Assembly: GCA_016722075.1 (NCBI GenBank)
Contig: JADKGW010000001.1
Span: 2,542,001-2,606,000 of the forward strand
DNA length: 64,000 bases
Origin: Candidatus Kouleothrix ribensis
GTDB lineage: Bacteria > Chloroflexota > Chloroflexia > Chloroflexales > Roseiflexaceae
Reading direction: 5' to 3'
Position numbers and translations under genes: made by a program. The notes below the pieces were generated by a model, which did no database searches, was not told the origin of the DNA, and saw only the letters and a list, made by a program, of their open reading frames with translations. Below are positions 52,497-61,923 of the stretch, one piece after another (within the stretch, counting starts at the first letter, position 1; each line of letters starts with the position of its first letter).

Positions 52497-53249
52497 ATGA
52501 CCTCATACCTGACTCGCACCCAAAAGCCCAGTAGTGACCACTGCGCCGCCTGCGGGGTACACCTGGCCCATGGCTACTACTTTCTACGCGACCGGGCCGA
52601 CCGCTACTGCCCCGACTGCATCGCCAGCCGGCCGCGCTGCGACGCGTGCTCGGCGCCGGTGGGCGACCAGCACTGGATGCTGCACGACGGGCGCATGCTC
52701 TGTAGCAACTGCCACGCCACCGCAATCGTCGACCCGGCGCTGGCGCGGCAGCTGTACGACGAGACGGTGGCCGCAGTTGGCATGCAGCTCGGCCTGCGGC
52801 TACGCGTCGGCGTCGAGTTCCGGCTGGTCGATGCGCCGACCATGGCGGCGGTGCGGGCCGGCGCCGACGACGGCCACCCGCCCGACGAGCGCACGCTGGG
52901 GCTATACCAGCGCCAGGGCCGGCTACGGGCGATCTACATGCTATACGGGCTGCCGAAGCTGCTGTTTCGCACGGTGGTGGCGCACGAGTATGCCCACGCC
53001 TGGCAGGGAGAGACATGCCCGCTGCTCGAGGACAACGCGCTGCGCGAAGGCTTCGCCGAGTGGGTCGCCTATCGCCACCTGCTATACCTGGGCTGCACAC
53101 GCGCCGCCCAGCGTATGCTCACCTCGTCGCACCCTTACCGCCCACTGATGGAGCAAGTGCTGGCGATCGAAGCCCAGGCCGGCCCGACCGGCGTGCTCAA
53201 GCATATCGTCGAAGTCGGGCGCGGCCTGGCCGAGCCGCTACAGCACTGA
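52497..53249 (+). CDS. DA1-like protease with LIM-like zinc fingers
   Basis: The 250-residue protein has two Cys4 zinc fingers (Cys16, 19, 38, 41 and Cys48, 51, 69, 72) resembling LIM domains, then a peptidase with HEYAH (163-167) and a downstream ALREGFAEWV (181-190) that may give the third zinc ligand. LYGLPKLLFRTVVAHEYAHAW is very like the DA1 peptidase core of plants (HExxH preceded by LYGLP-LL). Plant DA1 cleaves growth regulators after ubiquitin activation; the bacterial role is unknown. It lies 11 bases upstream of a VWA gene on the same strand. Confidence 0.78.
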   Translation: MTSYLTRTQKPSSDHCAACGVHLAHGYYFLRDRADRYCPDCIASRPRCDACSAPVGDQHWMLHDGRMLCSNCHATAIVDPALARQLYDETVAAVGMQLGLRLRVGVEFRLVDAPTMAAVRAGADDGHPPDERTLGLYQRQGRLRAIYMLYGLPKLLFRTVVAHEYAHAWQGETCPLLEDNALREGFAEWVAYRHLLYLGCTRAAQRMLTSSHPYRPLMEQVLAIEAQAGPTGVLKHIVEVGRGLAEPLQH

Positions 53250-53260
53250 GGCCGGCCGCT

Positions 53261-54607
53261 ATGCCAAAGCTCTCGATGCAGATCGAGCCGGCCCAGCCGG
53301 CACTGCCGCTGCTGGCCGAGCCACAGCTATGCTACCTGCTCGTGACGATCACCGCCAGCAGCGACAGCGAGCGCCCGGTAAACTGGGCGCTGGTGGCCGA
53401 CGCGAGCCGCTCGATGCGCATCCCGATCGTGAGCGAGGCGCAGTTTCGGGCGCTGCTGCGCGACGGCGCCGCGCAAGAGATCCTGGTCGATGGCGTGCCG
53501 GTGTGGCAGCTGGCCGGGCCGGTACCAGCCCAGCTGCGCGCCACCGCGCCGAGTGCGCTCGACTTCGTCGCCCGCGCGCTGCACAGCATCGTCGACCGGC
53601 TGGGCGCCCACGATCGCTTCGCGCTGGTGGCCTGCGCCGAAGACGTGCTGGTGCTGACCCGCAGCAGCGCCGGCACCGACCGCGCCGCACTGGCGCGCGG
53701 GATCGGGCGGCTGCCCAGCCTGAACCTCGGCGAGCGTACCGACCTGGCACGCGGCATCGAGCAGGGCCTGGCCGAGCTGCGCCGCAGCCGCGACGCTCAG
53801 CGCGCTGAGCGACTGCTGCTGCTGACCGACGGCTTCACACAGCGGCCCGAGGAGTGCCTGCGCCTGGCGGCAGTGGCCGCCGCCGAGGGGATTGTGATCA
53901 GCACGATCGGCCTGGGCGGCGAGTTCCAGGACGATCTGCTGACCGAGATCGCCGATCGCAGCGCCGGGCGGGCGGTGTTTCTGCGCAAGCCCGAGGCCAT
54001 CCCACATGCCATTGGCGCCGAGCTACAGTCCGCACGCGCAGTCGCAGCCAGCAGCATAGTGCTGCGCCTGACCCTCGAGCATGGCACCAGCCTGCGCCGC
54101 GCCACCCGCATCCGGCCCGAGCTGGCCGTGCTCGACGACGCCATCCAATCAGGCGCAGCCGCCGGCAGCTACACCCTGGCGCTGGGCGAGATCGCCGCCG
54201 ATGCCCGGCTGCTGCTGCTGCTCGAGCTGCTGGCCGCGCCGCAGCCGGCTGGCGTGGCCCGGCTGGGGCGGGCCGAGGCCGGCGCGCGCGGCATGGCGCC
54301 GCTGGCTGCCGACCTGGCCGCGCAGTTCGGGCGGGTAGAAGCGGCCCCGCCGGCAGTGCTCGACGCGGCGGCGCGCGCAAATGCCGCCCGCCTACAGCAG
54401 CGCGCCCGCGCCACCGCCGCACGCGGCGACGCGCCCGAAGCGGCGCGCCTGCTACGCGCCGCCGCCGCGCGCTTCGACGCGCTGGGCGAGCCTGCGCTCG
54501 CCCAGCTGGCACGGAGCCAGGCCAGCACACTCGACCAGACCGGCCAGGCCGATACACTGGCCGCCAAAGAGCTGACCTACGCCACCCGGCGGCTGGGCGA
54601 GGGCTAG
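53261..54607 (+). CDS. VWA domain protein
   Basis: The 448-residue protein has a von Willebrand A domain with an intact metal-ion-dependent adhesion site: DASRS near the start, Thr in GERTDLARGI and Asp in LLLTDGFT. An extra ~20 residues lie between first strand and helix. The C-terminal ~200 residues are Ala-rich and helical (ARANAARLQQRARATAARGDAPEAARLLRAA). There is no signal peptide, so it is intracellular. The DA1-like peptidase gene ends 11 bases upstream, suggesting a joint function, perhaps as scaffold and protease. Confidence 0.82.
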   Translation: MPKLSMQIEPAQPALPLLAEPQLCYLLVTITASSDSERPVNWALVADASRSMRIPIVSEAQFRALLRDGAAQEILVDGVPVWQLAGPVPAQLRATAPSALDFVARALHSIVDRLGAHDRFALVACAEDVLVLTRSSAGTDRAALARGIGRLPSLNLGERTDLARGIEQGLAELRRSRDAQRAERLLLLTDGFTQRPEECLRLAAVAAAEGIVISTIGLGGEFQDDLLTEIADRSAGRAVFLRKPEAIPHAIGAELQSARAVAASSIVLRLTLEHGTSLRRATRIRPELAVLDDAIQSGAAAGSYTLALGEIAADARLLLLLELLAAPQPAGVARLGRAEAGARGMAPLAADLAAQFGRVEAAPPAVLDAAARANAARLQQRARATAARGDAPEAARLLRAAAARFDALGEPALAQLARSQASTLDQTGQADTLAAKELTYATRRLGEG

Positions 54608-54753
54608 TACCCGCCAGTGGCTTAGCCGGCAGCCGAACGCCTGGCACGTTGCGCTCGCATCGCGGCGCGCAACCGCCCGGCTGCCGATCACCCCTGGCGC
54701 GTGTGGTATCATACCAGCCGATCGCTGCGTTACGATAGAATGAGACGAGCACT

Positions 54754-55944
<1,191 letters not shown>

Positions 55945-56065
55945 CGCCCGAATCAGATAACACTTTCTTCATTATGCCGGCGTGGCGCAGCCCCTGCGAT
56001 GCGATCCACGCCTTTTAGATGCGCCGGCACCCGCTATGCGCACGCGAGTACGCCGCGCCCGGCAA

Positions 56066-56093
56066 TTGACAGCCTACCCCTCAATGATATAAT
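56066..56093 (+). promoter_or_regulatory. Consensus sigma70 promoter upstream of kinase
   Basis: TTGACA at 56066-56071, a 16-base spacer and TATAAT at 56088-56093 give two perfect hexamers. The predicted start is near 56100, over 500 bases from the next gene. Confidence 0.8.
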
Positions 56094-56387
56094 CCATTCA
56101 CCTAAGACTCGAATGACGATAACCACCCGACGCAGGGCGCGTGTGCCTAGGCCGCTGCTGGGTAGCTGCGGTACACTGGCCTGCGTTGTGCCAACATGGC
56201 ATCGGCGCCGGCGTGGCTGCCGATTGTGCAGGATGCACAGATCAGCACCGAAATCATGTACAAAAAACGTGATCTGGCACGTTTACTAAGTGACACCCTA
56301 AACGTACGAATATGGGCTTGGCTCGATCGGCGCGGCTGCGTGCTGCGCGCTGCATGGCCGGCCACCGCATACAGGGCCATAGACTGA

Positions 56388-56416
56388 TTGACGCAGTGAT
56401 CGTCAACTATTAGAAT
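56388..56416 (+). promoter_or_regulatory. Second promoter upstream of kinase
   Basis: TTGACG at 56388-56393, a 17-base spacer and TAGAAT at 56411-56416. The predicted start near 56423 gives a ~195-base leader to the kinase ATG. Confidence 0.65.
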
Positions 56417-56616
56417 AGGGAAGATTGCTGGCAGGGTCGTTTGTAATCAGCAGAATCGCCTTTCAGGCACTGGCCATTATTTTTACAGAATCCTTACTTT
56501 CATAGCCGCCGACCCGGCCTGCGGAACCATCCAGAACCATCACGCACCTGCGCCCGTCGCGCGAGCGAGTCGTTCGAACGCAGCGTAGGTTTTCGATACG
56601 TCCAAAGGAACCACCG

Positions 56617-58635
56617 ATGAGCGATCTCCTCAACACCCGGCTTGGGCAATATCAGCTGATCGAGGCCATCGGCCATGGCGGCATGGCCACCGTGTATAAA
56701 GCCTACCAGGAATCGCTCGACCGCCATGTCGCAGTCAAGGTGCTGCTCTCGAACCGCGACCCGCAGTTCGCCGTGCGGTTCAAGCGCGAAGCGCGCGCAA
56801 TCGCGGCGCTGCAACACCATAATATTCTGCCGATCTACGATTACGGCGAGCAGAACGGCCTGCTGTACTTCGTGCTGCAGTATGTCGAAAATGGCGTGAC
56901 GCTGCACGACCAGCTCGGCACGCCGATGGCGCCGGCGCCGGCCTTGCGCCTGATCGGGCATGTGCTGGCGGCGCTCGAGTATGCCCACGTGCGCGGCGTG
57001 ATCCACCGCGACATCAAGCCGGCCAATATTCTGCTGCCCGCGCCTACCTGGGCGCTGCTGGCCGACTTCGGCATCGCCAAGCTGATGAACGACAGCCAGC
57101 ACCTGACCATGACCGGCTTCATCATTGGTACGGCCGCGTATATGGCGCCCGAGCAAGCCGCCGGCCGGCCGATCGACGCGCGCACCGACCTGTATTCGCT
57201 CGGCGTGGTGCTGTACGAGATGCTGACCGGCCGGGTGCCGTTCGACTCCGACACGCCCATGGCCGTGCTGACCAAGCACGTGTACGAGGCCCCGCCGCCG
57301 CCGCGCACGATCAACCCGAACCTGTCGCCGGCGCTCGAGGCGATGCTGCTGCGCGCGCTGGCGAAAGACCCGAACAGCCGCTACCAGTCGGCCGCCGAGA
57401 TGGCCGAGGATGTCGAGCAGGTGGCCGCGCAGTTCGAACGGCCGCGCCCGCCCAGCCAGGTGACCAGCCTGTACCGCTCGGGTGTCGATGCGTTCCAGCA
57501 CGGCCGCTGGGGCGAGGCGGTCGAGCGCTTCAGCCAGCTGGTGGCGCTGGCGCCCGACTACGAAGATGCCGCGATGCTGCTGAACGCCGCGCGCGTCGCG
57601 CGCGACCAGGCCGCGCCGCAACAGAGCCAGGCGGCCACGCCACCGCCGGCCACCCAGCCGCCCACCCCGCCGAGCCGGCCGGCGACTGGCGACACCCCGG
57701 CACGGCCGGCGTTCACACCGCTGGCGATTGGCATTAACCCGCGCCCGGCCACCCAGCCCGACCCGGCGCCGCCACCGGTGACCGCACCCCCGGTGACGGC
57801 ACCAGCTACAGCGCCGGCGCCGGCCGCCGCCAACCCGGCCGCGCCCACCGTCGCGGCGGCGCCGGCCACAGCGCCGCGCGCCAACCCGGCGCCGGTCGCC
57901 GCCGAGCCGGCCCAGCCTGCTCGCCGCCCGGTCGGCGTATGGATCGGGCTGGCCGTGCTGCTGCTGCTGCTGTGTGGTGCAGTCGGGTTCTACTTCTTCA
58001 ACAATGTGCGCGGCACCAACGACCCGGCGGTTGTGCCGGTGGCCGGCGCTACGCCCAGCCCCACGGCTGCGCCCAGCCCGCGCCCGAGCAGCACGCTTAC
58101 GGCCACGGCCGCGCCCAGCCCGCGCCCGAGCAGCACGACTGCGCCCACAGCTGCGCCCACGAATGCACCTACAGCCACGAATGCGCCCACAGCCACGAAT
58201 GCGCCAAACGCGGTTGTCAACAACGACACGCTCAACATGCGCGCGGGGCCGGGCGCGGCATACCCGACAATCGCAACATACCCACGCAATACCGCGCTCA
58301 AAGTGACCGGCAAGAACGCCGATGGCAGCTGGCTCAAGATCGAGGGGCCAGATGGGCGCACCGGCTGGATGAACACACAGTTTCTTCAGGTGAATGTGGA
58401 ACTTGCGGATATGCCGGTGCTGCAGGCCCCGCCACCGCCGGCCAGCGCTACGGCGCGCCCGCGCCCGACGGCCGCACCACGCCCGACGGCCGCACCGCGC
58501 CCGACGGCCGAGCCGCCTACGCCGGTGCCGCCCGCGCCCGAGCCGCCTACGCCGGCGCCGCCTACACCCGAGCCGCCCACGCCTGAGCCAACCAGCCGGC
58601 CGAAGCCCAAGCCGAGCGCCACAGCCCGGCCGTAG
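56617..58635 (+). CDS. Membrane Ser/Thr protein kinase (PknB family) with SH3-like extracellular domain
   Basis: The 672-residue protein has a complete Hanks-type kinase domain (~10-270): glycine loop GHGGMATVYKA, Lys41 (AVKVLL), HRDIKPANI, DFGIAK, and APEQAAGRPID with RTDLYSLGVVLYEML. A short TPR-like segment, a Pro-rich stretch and one membrane segment (GVWIGLAVLLLLLCGAVGFYFF) follow. Outside are a Thr/Ala/Pro linker, a bacterial SH3 domain (~530-595; NMRAGPGAAYPTIATYPRN, DGRTGWMNTQFLQ), and a Pro-rich tail. It may sense cell-wall material and phosphorylate partners such as FHA proteins (one is at 16168-17685). Confidence 0.9.
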   Translation: MSDLLNTRLGQYQLIEAIGHGGMATVYKAYQESLDRHVAVKVLLSNRDPQFAVRFKREARAIAALQHHNILPIYDYGEQNGLLYFVLQYVENGVTLHDQLGTPMAPAPALRLIGHVLAALEYAHVRGVIHRDIKPANILLPAPTWALLADFGIAKLMNDSQHLTMTGFIIGTAAYMAPEQAAGRPIDARTDLYSLGVVLYEMLTGRVPFDSDTPMAVLTKHVYEAPPPPRTINPNLSPALEAMLLRALAKDPNSRYQSAAEMAEDVEQVAAQFERPRPPSQVTSLYRSGVDAFQHGRWGEAVERFSQLVALAPDYEDAAMLLNAARVARDQAAPQQSQAATPPPATQPPTPPSRPATGDTPARPAFTPLAIGINPRPATQPDPAPPPVTAPPVTAPATAPAPAAANPAAPTVAAAPATAPRANPAPVAAEPAQPARRPVGVWIGLAVLLLLLCGAVGFYFFNNVRGTNDPAVVPVAGATPSPTAAPSPRPSSTLTATAAPSPRPSSTTAPTAAPTNAPTATNAPTATNAPNAVVNNDTLNMRAGPGAAYPTIATYPRNTALKVTGKNADGSWLKIEGPDGRTGWMNTQFLQVNVELADMPVLQAPPPPASATARPRPTAAPRPTAAPRPTAEPPTPVPPAPEPPTPAPPTPEPPTPEPTSRPKPKPSATARP

Positions 58636-58861
58636 CGGCTGCCTGAACCCTGAGGGCCGGGCAAACCCACCTCTGGCCAGTGGCCGCCACCGGCCGGGAC
58701 ATCGCTTGCTTCAGCATATGGGTAGCCCGCACGGCTATCCTCATTCATCGCGTGGCCGCAGCCAACCGAGGAGGTTTGGGTCAGCCCAGGCCAAAGCTCC
58801 ATGGTCAACCCCACTATGGCAGGCAACGCGTAGCACCACGCACTTGAAAGGAGTTCGAGCA
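58636..58861 (+). ncRNA. Structured leader upstream of the SBBP-repeat gene
   Basis: Between the kinase stop and the SBBP gene, GGGCAAACC near 58666, a CACC-GTGG/CCACCGG internal hairpin, GGGAC near 58697 and a GGGTAGCC/GGCTATCC hairpin near 58722-58742 follow in order, and TGAGG (about 58653) could pair with CCTCA (about 58740) to close the whole. The GGGCAAACC...GGGAC pattern recalls the GEMM-I cyclic di-GMP riboswitch, but the segment after GGGAC does not match that family well. Structure is by eye only. Confidence 0.35.
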
Positions 58862-61702
58862 GTGAGACGCCAACTATTCGCCAGGATCGCGCTATTAATC
58901 AGCATTATGCTGATCGCGAGCGTGCCCGCGACTCAGCGCACGCTGGCTGCTATACGCTCGGCCGCACCGGCCGTGCGCGCCACGCCACACCCCGCAGTAC
59001 AGCCGCTCATGTTCATCGCGAATGCCGGCCAGCTCGATGCGCCGGCCCGTTTTCAAGTGCATGGCAACGGTGCAACACTATTCCTCGCCGACGATGCAAT
59101 CTGGCTGACGATTATCGATAGCATGGCGCAGAATACTACGCGCCGTCAATTCGCCAACCCTGCCAGCGTCGCCTCGCCCGCCGACGACAGCCCGCCAGGC
59201 GCCCGCCCGGCATGGGCGCGCGGCTCCAATATCAAGATCAGCTTTGCCGGCGCCAACCCACGGCCACAGCTAGAGCCGTTCGGCCAGCTCGACACGCGGG
59301 TCGGCTTCTTCCGCGGCGCACAGTCGAACTGGCGTGCCGGCCTGGTAGCCTGGAGCGGCGTGCGCTACCGCGACCTGTACCCCGGCATCGATCTTGAAGT
59401 AAGCGGCGCGAACGGGCAGCTCGAACAGCAGCTGCGTGTGCGGCCCGGCGCCGACCTGGGTGCCGTTCAGCTGCGCGTCGACGGCGCCGAATCGCAGCGC
59501 ATCGACGGCGCCTACCTGCGGCTGAGCACCAAAGCCGGCGAGGTGGCGCTGCCGCTGCTGCTGGCCAAGGCAGACAACGGCCAGCCGATCGTGACCGCCG
59601 CGACGCCCCAGATTCATGGCCGCACCATCGCCGCGCCGTTCGCACAAGCTGCCGGCCTCGCTGCGGCACCCACACCACAGGGCACCAACGATCTGCTCTT
59701 CAGTAGCTTTATCGGCGGCGAATACGACGACAAGGCCTGGGCGGTCGCCAGCGACACCAGCGGCGCTACATATATCACTGGCGAAACATTTTCGCCTGGC
59801 TTCCCCAAAACACCCGGAGCGTTCGACACCAGCTGTGGCACCGCCGCAGCCGCAAACTGCGATTACAGTGGGCAGTTCTACGCCTGGGATGCCTACGTAG
59901 TCAAGATTAACGCTGCCGGCACCGGCCTGAGCTACGCCACGTTTCTGGGCGGCGAGAACGACGACGGCGGCTACGGCATCGCCGTCGACGCCGATGGCGC
60001 GGCCTATGTCACCGGCTACACGATCTCAACGGCCTTCCCCGTTACTAATACACTCACCGGCACGCCATTCGACGACACCTGCGGTACCGACAGCATCTGC
60101 AACTTCGATGGAAGCTTCTACTACTACGACGGCTTCCTGGCCAAGCTTAGCCCCGATGGAAGCGCGCTGGTCTACTCGAGCTACTTCGGCGGCGCCAACG
60201 GCGATTGGGGCAACGCGATCGCGGTCAATAGCAGTAACGAGGCCTACATCACCGGGCGAACCTTTGCGCCCGATTTCCCCACCACATCAGGCGCCTTCGA
60301 CGAGACCTGCGGCACCGATGGGGCGTGCGATTTCGCGAATAATACCTACTACTACGATGGCTTTGCGCTGCGATTCACCAGCAACGGCGGCGATCTACAA
60401 TACTCGACCTACCTGGGCGGCAACAACCGCGAAACTGGCTTCGACATCGCCGTCGACTCAAACGGCGCGGCGTATGTCACCGGCAACACCACCTCCGACG
60501 ACTTCCCGACCACATCAAACGCGTACGATACCGAATGCGGCACCGATGGCCTGTGCGACCTGCTGAACAACTTCGTGTACTACGATATCTTCGTCGTCAA
60601 GATCAAACCGGATGGCTCGGATCTCGCCTATGGCACCTACGCCGGCGGCAGCAATGGCGAAGGCGGCTATAGCATCGCCGTCGACTCAAACGGTGCGGCG
60701 TATATTACAGGGTACATCTACTCGAGCCTGAACCTGAGCGGGCCGAATGTGCTCGACCCGACCCTCGATGGGTTATTCGACAGCTTTGCGATCAAGCTTA
60801 ACCCCAATGGCACAAACGTGGTCTACGGCACGTACATCGGCGGCAGCGAGGCCGACTCCGGTCGTGGCATCGCGGTCGACTCCAGCGGCAATGCGTATAT
60901 CACAGGGTGGACGACATCGGGCGACATGCCGATCTCTGGTAATGCCTACAGCCTGTTCTTCGGCGGTGCGACCGACGCCTTCGCGCTCAAACTCAGTGCC
61001 AATGGATCGAGCCTGCTCTATGGCACCTTTCTTGGCGGCTCCGAGATCGACGAGAGCCACGGCCTGGCGCTTGGCCCGAATAACAGCATGCAGCTGGCCG
61101 GATTAACCGCTTCGGCCAATTTCCCAATCACAGCCGGCGCACCCGACGCCAGCTATGCCGGCAACACGTGTGGCCAGAATCCCGATTCGCATCCCTGCTA
61201 TGATGCGTTCGTGGCCAGGTTGGTGCCCGGCACGATCGTCTCTAGCCCGGTCGTACGTACATTCACGCCACTGGGGCTGCTTAACGCAACGCTTGGCGCC
61301 GGCGTGGTGCCGCCGCCGCCGCCACCGGCCTGCGATGCGTTCGAGCCGAACGACGACCGCAAGACCAACCCGAAAAAGATCACGATCGGCGCAGCGCTGC
61401 AGGCCAAGCTCTGCCAGAACGATAAGGAGGACAACTACTTCGTCGAACTCGAGCGCAACAGCACCGTCAATATCACGCTCGATGTTCCGCTTACGCTGAA
61501 AACCAAAACCCTGCTGTACGTCTACAGCCAGGCCGATAACTACGCCACCCCGGTGTGCGCCAACGGCAACCGGCCCAATACGACCCGCATCACGGCTGCC
61601 TGCGGCGTGCTCGGCTCGGGCCGCTATGTCGTGCGCTTGTATACGGCGACCGCCGCCGATTTCGACAACACCAACTCCTATTCGCTGCTACTGTCGAGCT
61701 GA
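58862..61702 (+). CDS. Secreted SBBP-repeat beta-propeller protein with PPC-like C terminus
   Basis: The 946-residue protein has a signal peptide (residues ~1-30), an N-terminal ~240-residue domain of DUF7948 type (FIANAGQLDAPARFQVHG, VRYRDLYPGIDLEVSGANGQLEQ), then seven or more SBBP repeats of the form DSNGAAYVTGNTTSDDFPTT separated by Y-G-Y-L-GG units, and a C-terminal PPC/pre-peptidase-like domain (DAFEPNDDRKTNPKKI, SYSLLLSS). These are extracellular scaffolds or adhesins; no enzyme is apparent. The GTG start has AAAGGAG eight bases upstream. The structured leader (58636-58861) precedes it. Confidence 0.88.
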   Translation: MRRQLFARIALLISIMLIASVPATQRTLAAIRSAAPAVRATPHPAVQPLMFIANAGQLDAPARFQVHGNGATLFLADDAIWLTIIDSMAQNTTRRQFANPASVASPADDSPPGARPAWARGSNIKISFAGANPRPQLEPFGQLDTRVGFFRGAQSNWRAGLVAWSGVRYRDLYPGIDLEVSGANGQLEQQLRVRPGADLGAVQLRVDGAESQRIDGAYLRLSTKAGEVALPLLLAKADNGQPIVTAATPQIHGRTIAAPFAQAAGLAAAPTPQGTNDLLFSSFIGGEYDDKAWAVASDTSGATYITGETFSPGFPKTPGAFDTSCGTAAAANCDYSGQFYAWDAYVVKINAAGTGLSYATFLGGENDDGGYGIAVDADGAAYVTGYTISTAFPVTNTLTGTPFDDTCGTDSICNFDGSFYYYDGFLAKLSPDGSALVYSSYFGGANGDWGNAIAVNSSNEAYITGRTFAPDFPTTSGAFDETCGTDGACDFANNTYYYDGFALRFTSNGGDLQYSTYLGGNNRETGFDIAVDSNGAAYVTGNTTSDDFPTTSNAYDTECGTDGLCDLLNNFVYYDIFVVKIKPDGSDLAYGTYAGGSNGEGGYSIAVDSNGAAYITGYIYSSLNLSGPNVLDPTLDGLFDSFAIKLNPNGTNVVYGTYIGGSEADSGRGIAVDSSGNAYITGWTTSGDMPISGNAYSLFFGGATDAFALKLSANGSSLLYGTFLGGSEIDESHGLALGPNNSMQLAGLTASANFPITAGAPDASYAGNTCGQNPDSHPCYDAFVARLVPGTIVSSPVVRTFTPLGLLNATLGAGVVPPPPPPACDAFEPNDDRKTNPKKITIGAALQAKLCQNDKEDNYFVELERNSTVNITLDVPLTLKTKTLLYVYSQADNYATPVCANGNRPNTTRITAACGVLGSGRYVVRLYTATAADFDNTNSYSLLLSS

Positions 61703-61735
61703 TCGCCCCAGGCCGGCGACAATCTGCGGTTGGTG

Positions 61736-61767
61736 GCGCTGCCGGTGGGGGACCCCGCCGGCAGCGC
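61736..61767 (+). terminator. Terminator hairpin after SBBP gene
   Basis: GCGCTGCCGGTGGGG pairs with CCCCGCCGGCAGCGC (one G-U pair) and is followed by TGTTTGCGG. It is 34 bases after the SBBP stop. Confidence 0.7.
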
Positions 61768-61923
61768 TGTTTGCGGCCGCATATAGCCTGCTCGTGCATA
61801 TGCAGCCGTGGCCGCGCCAGCCGCCGCTCGGGCTGGTTTTGTGGTATGCTGACGCCGACACTCGGCGACGCCGCGCGGCCAGCTATGGCGCGCCGCTTCG
61901 CGATAGATCGAGGAGACAGACGC

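Larger units (their letters stand above)
55945..56616. other. Long upstream region of the Ser/Thr kinase with two promoters
   Basis: This 672-base interval between trpB and the kinase has two promoters (56066-56093 and 56388-56416). The first would give a leader of about 515 bases; the second about 195. A small frame from 56196 (63 codons, MASAPAWLPIVQ...) has no clear ribosome site. The stretch could encode an untranslated regulatory RNA. I see no known RNA family by eye. Confidence 0.5.

Noticed and set aside
56196..56387. 63-codon frame in the kinase upstream region
   Set aside because: No ribosome site and no family; kept only as a remark within the region because the promoter at 56066 leaves a small gene possible.
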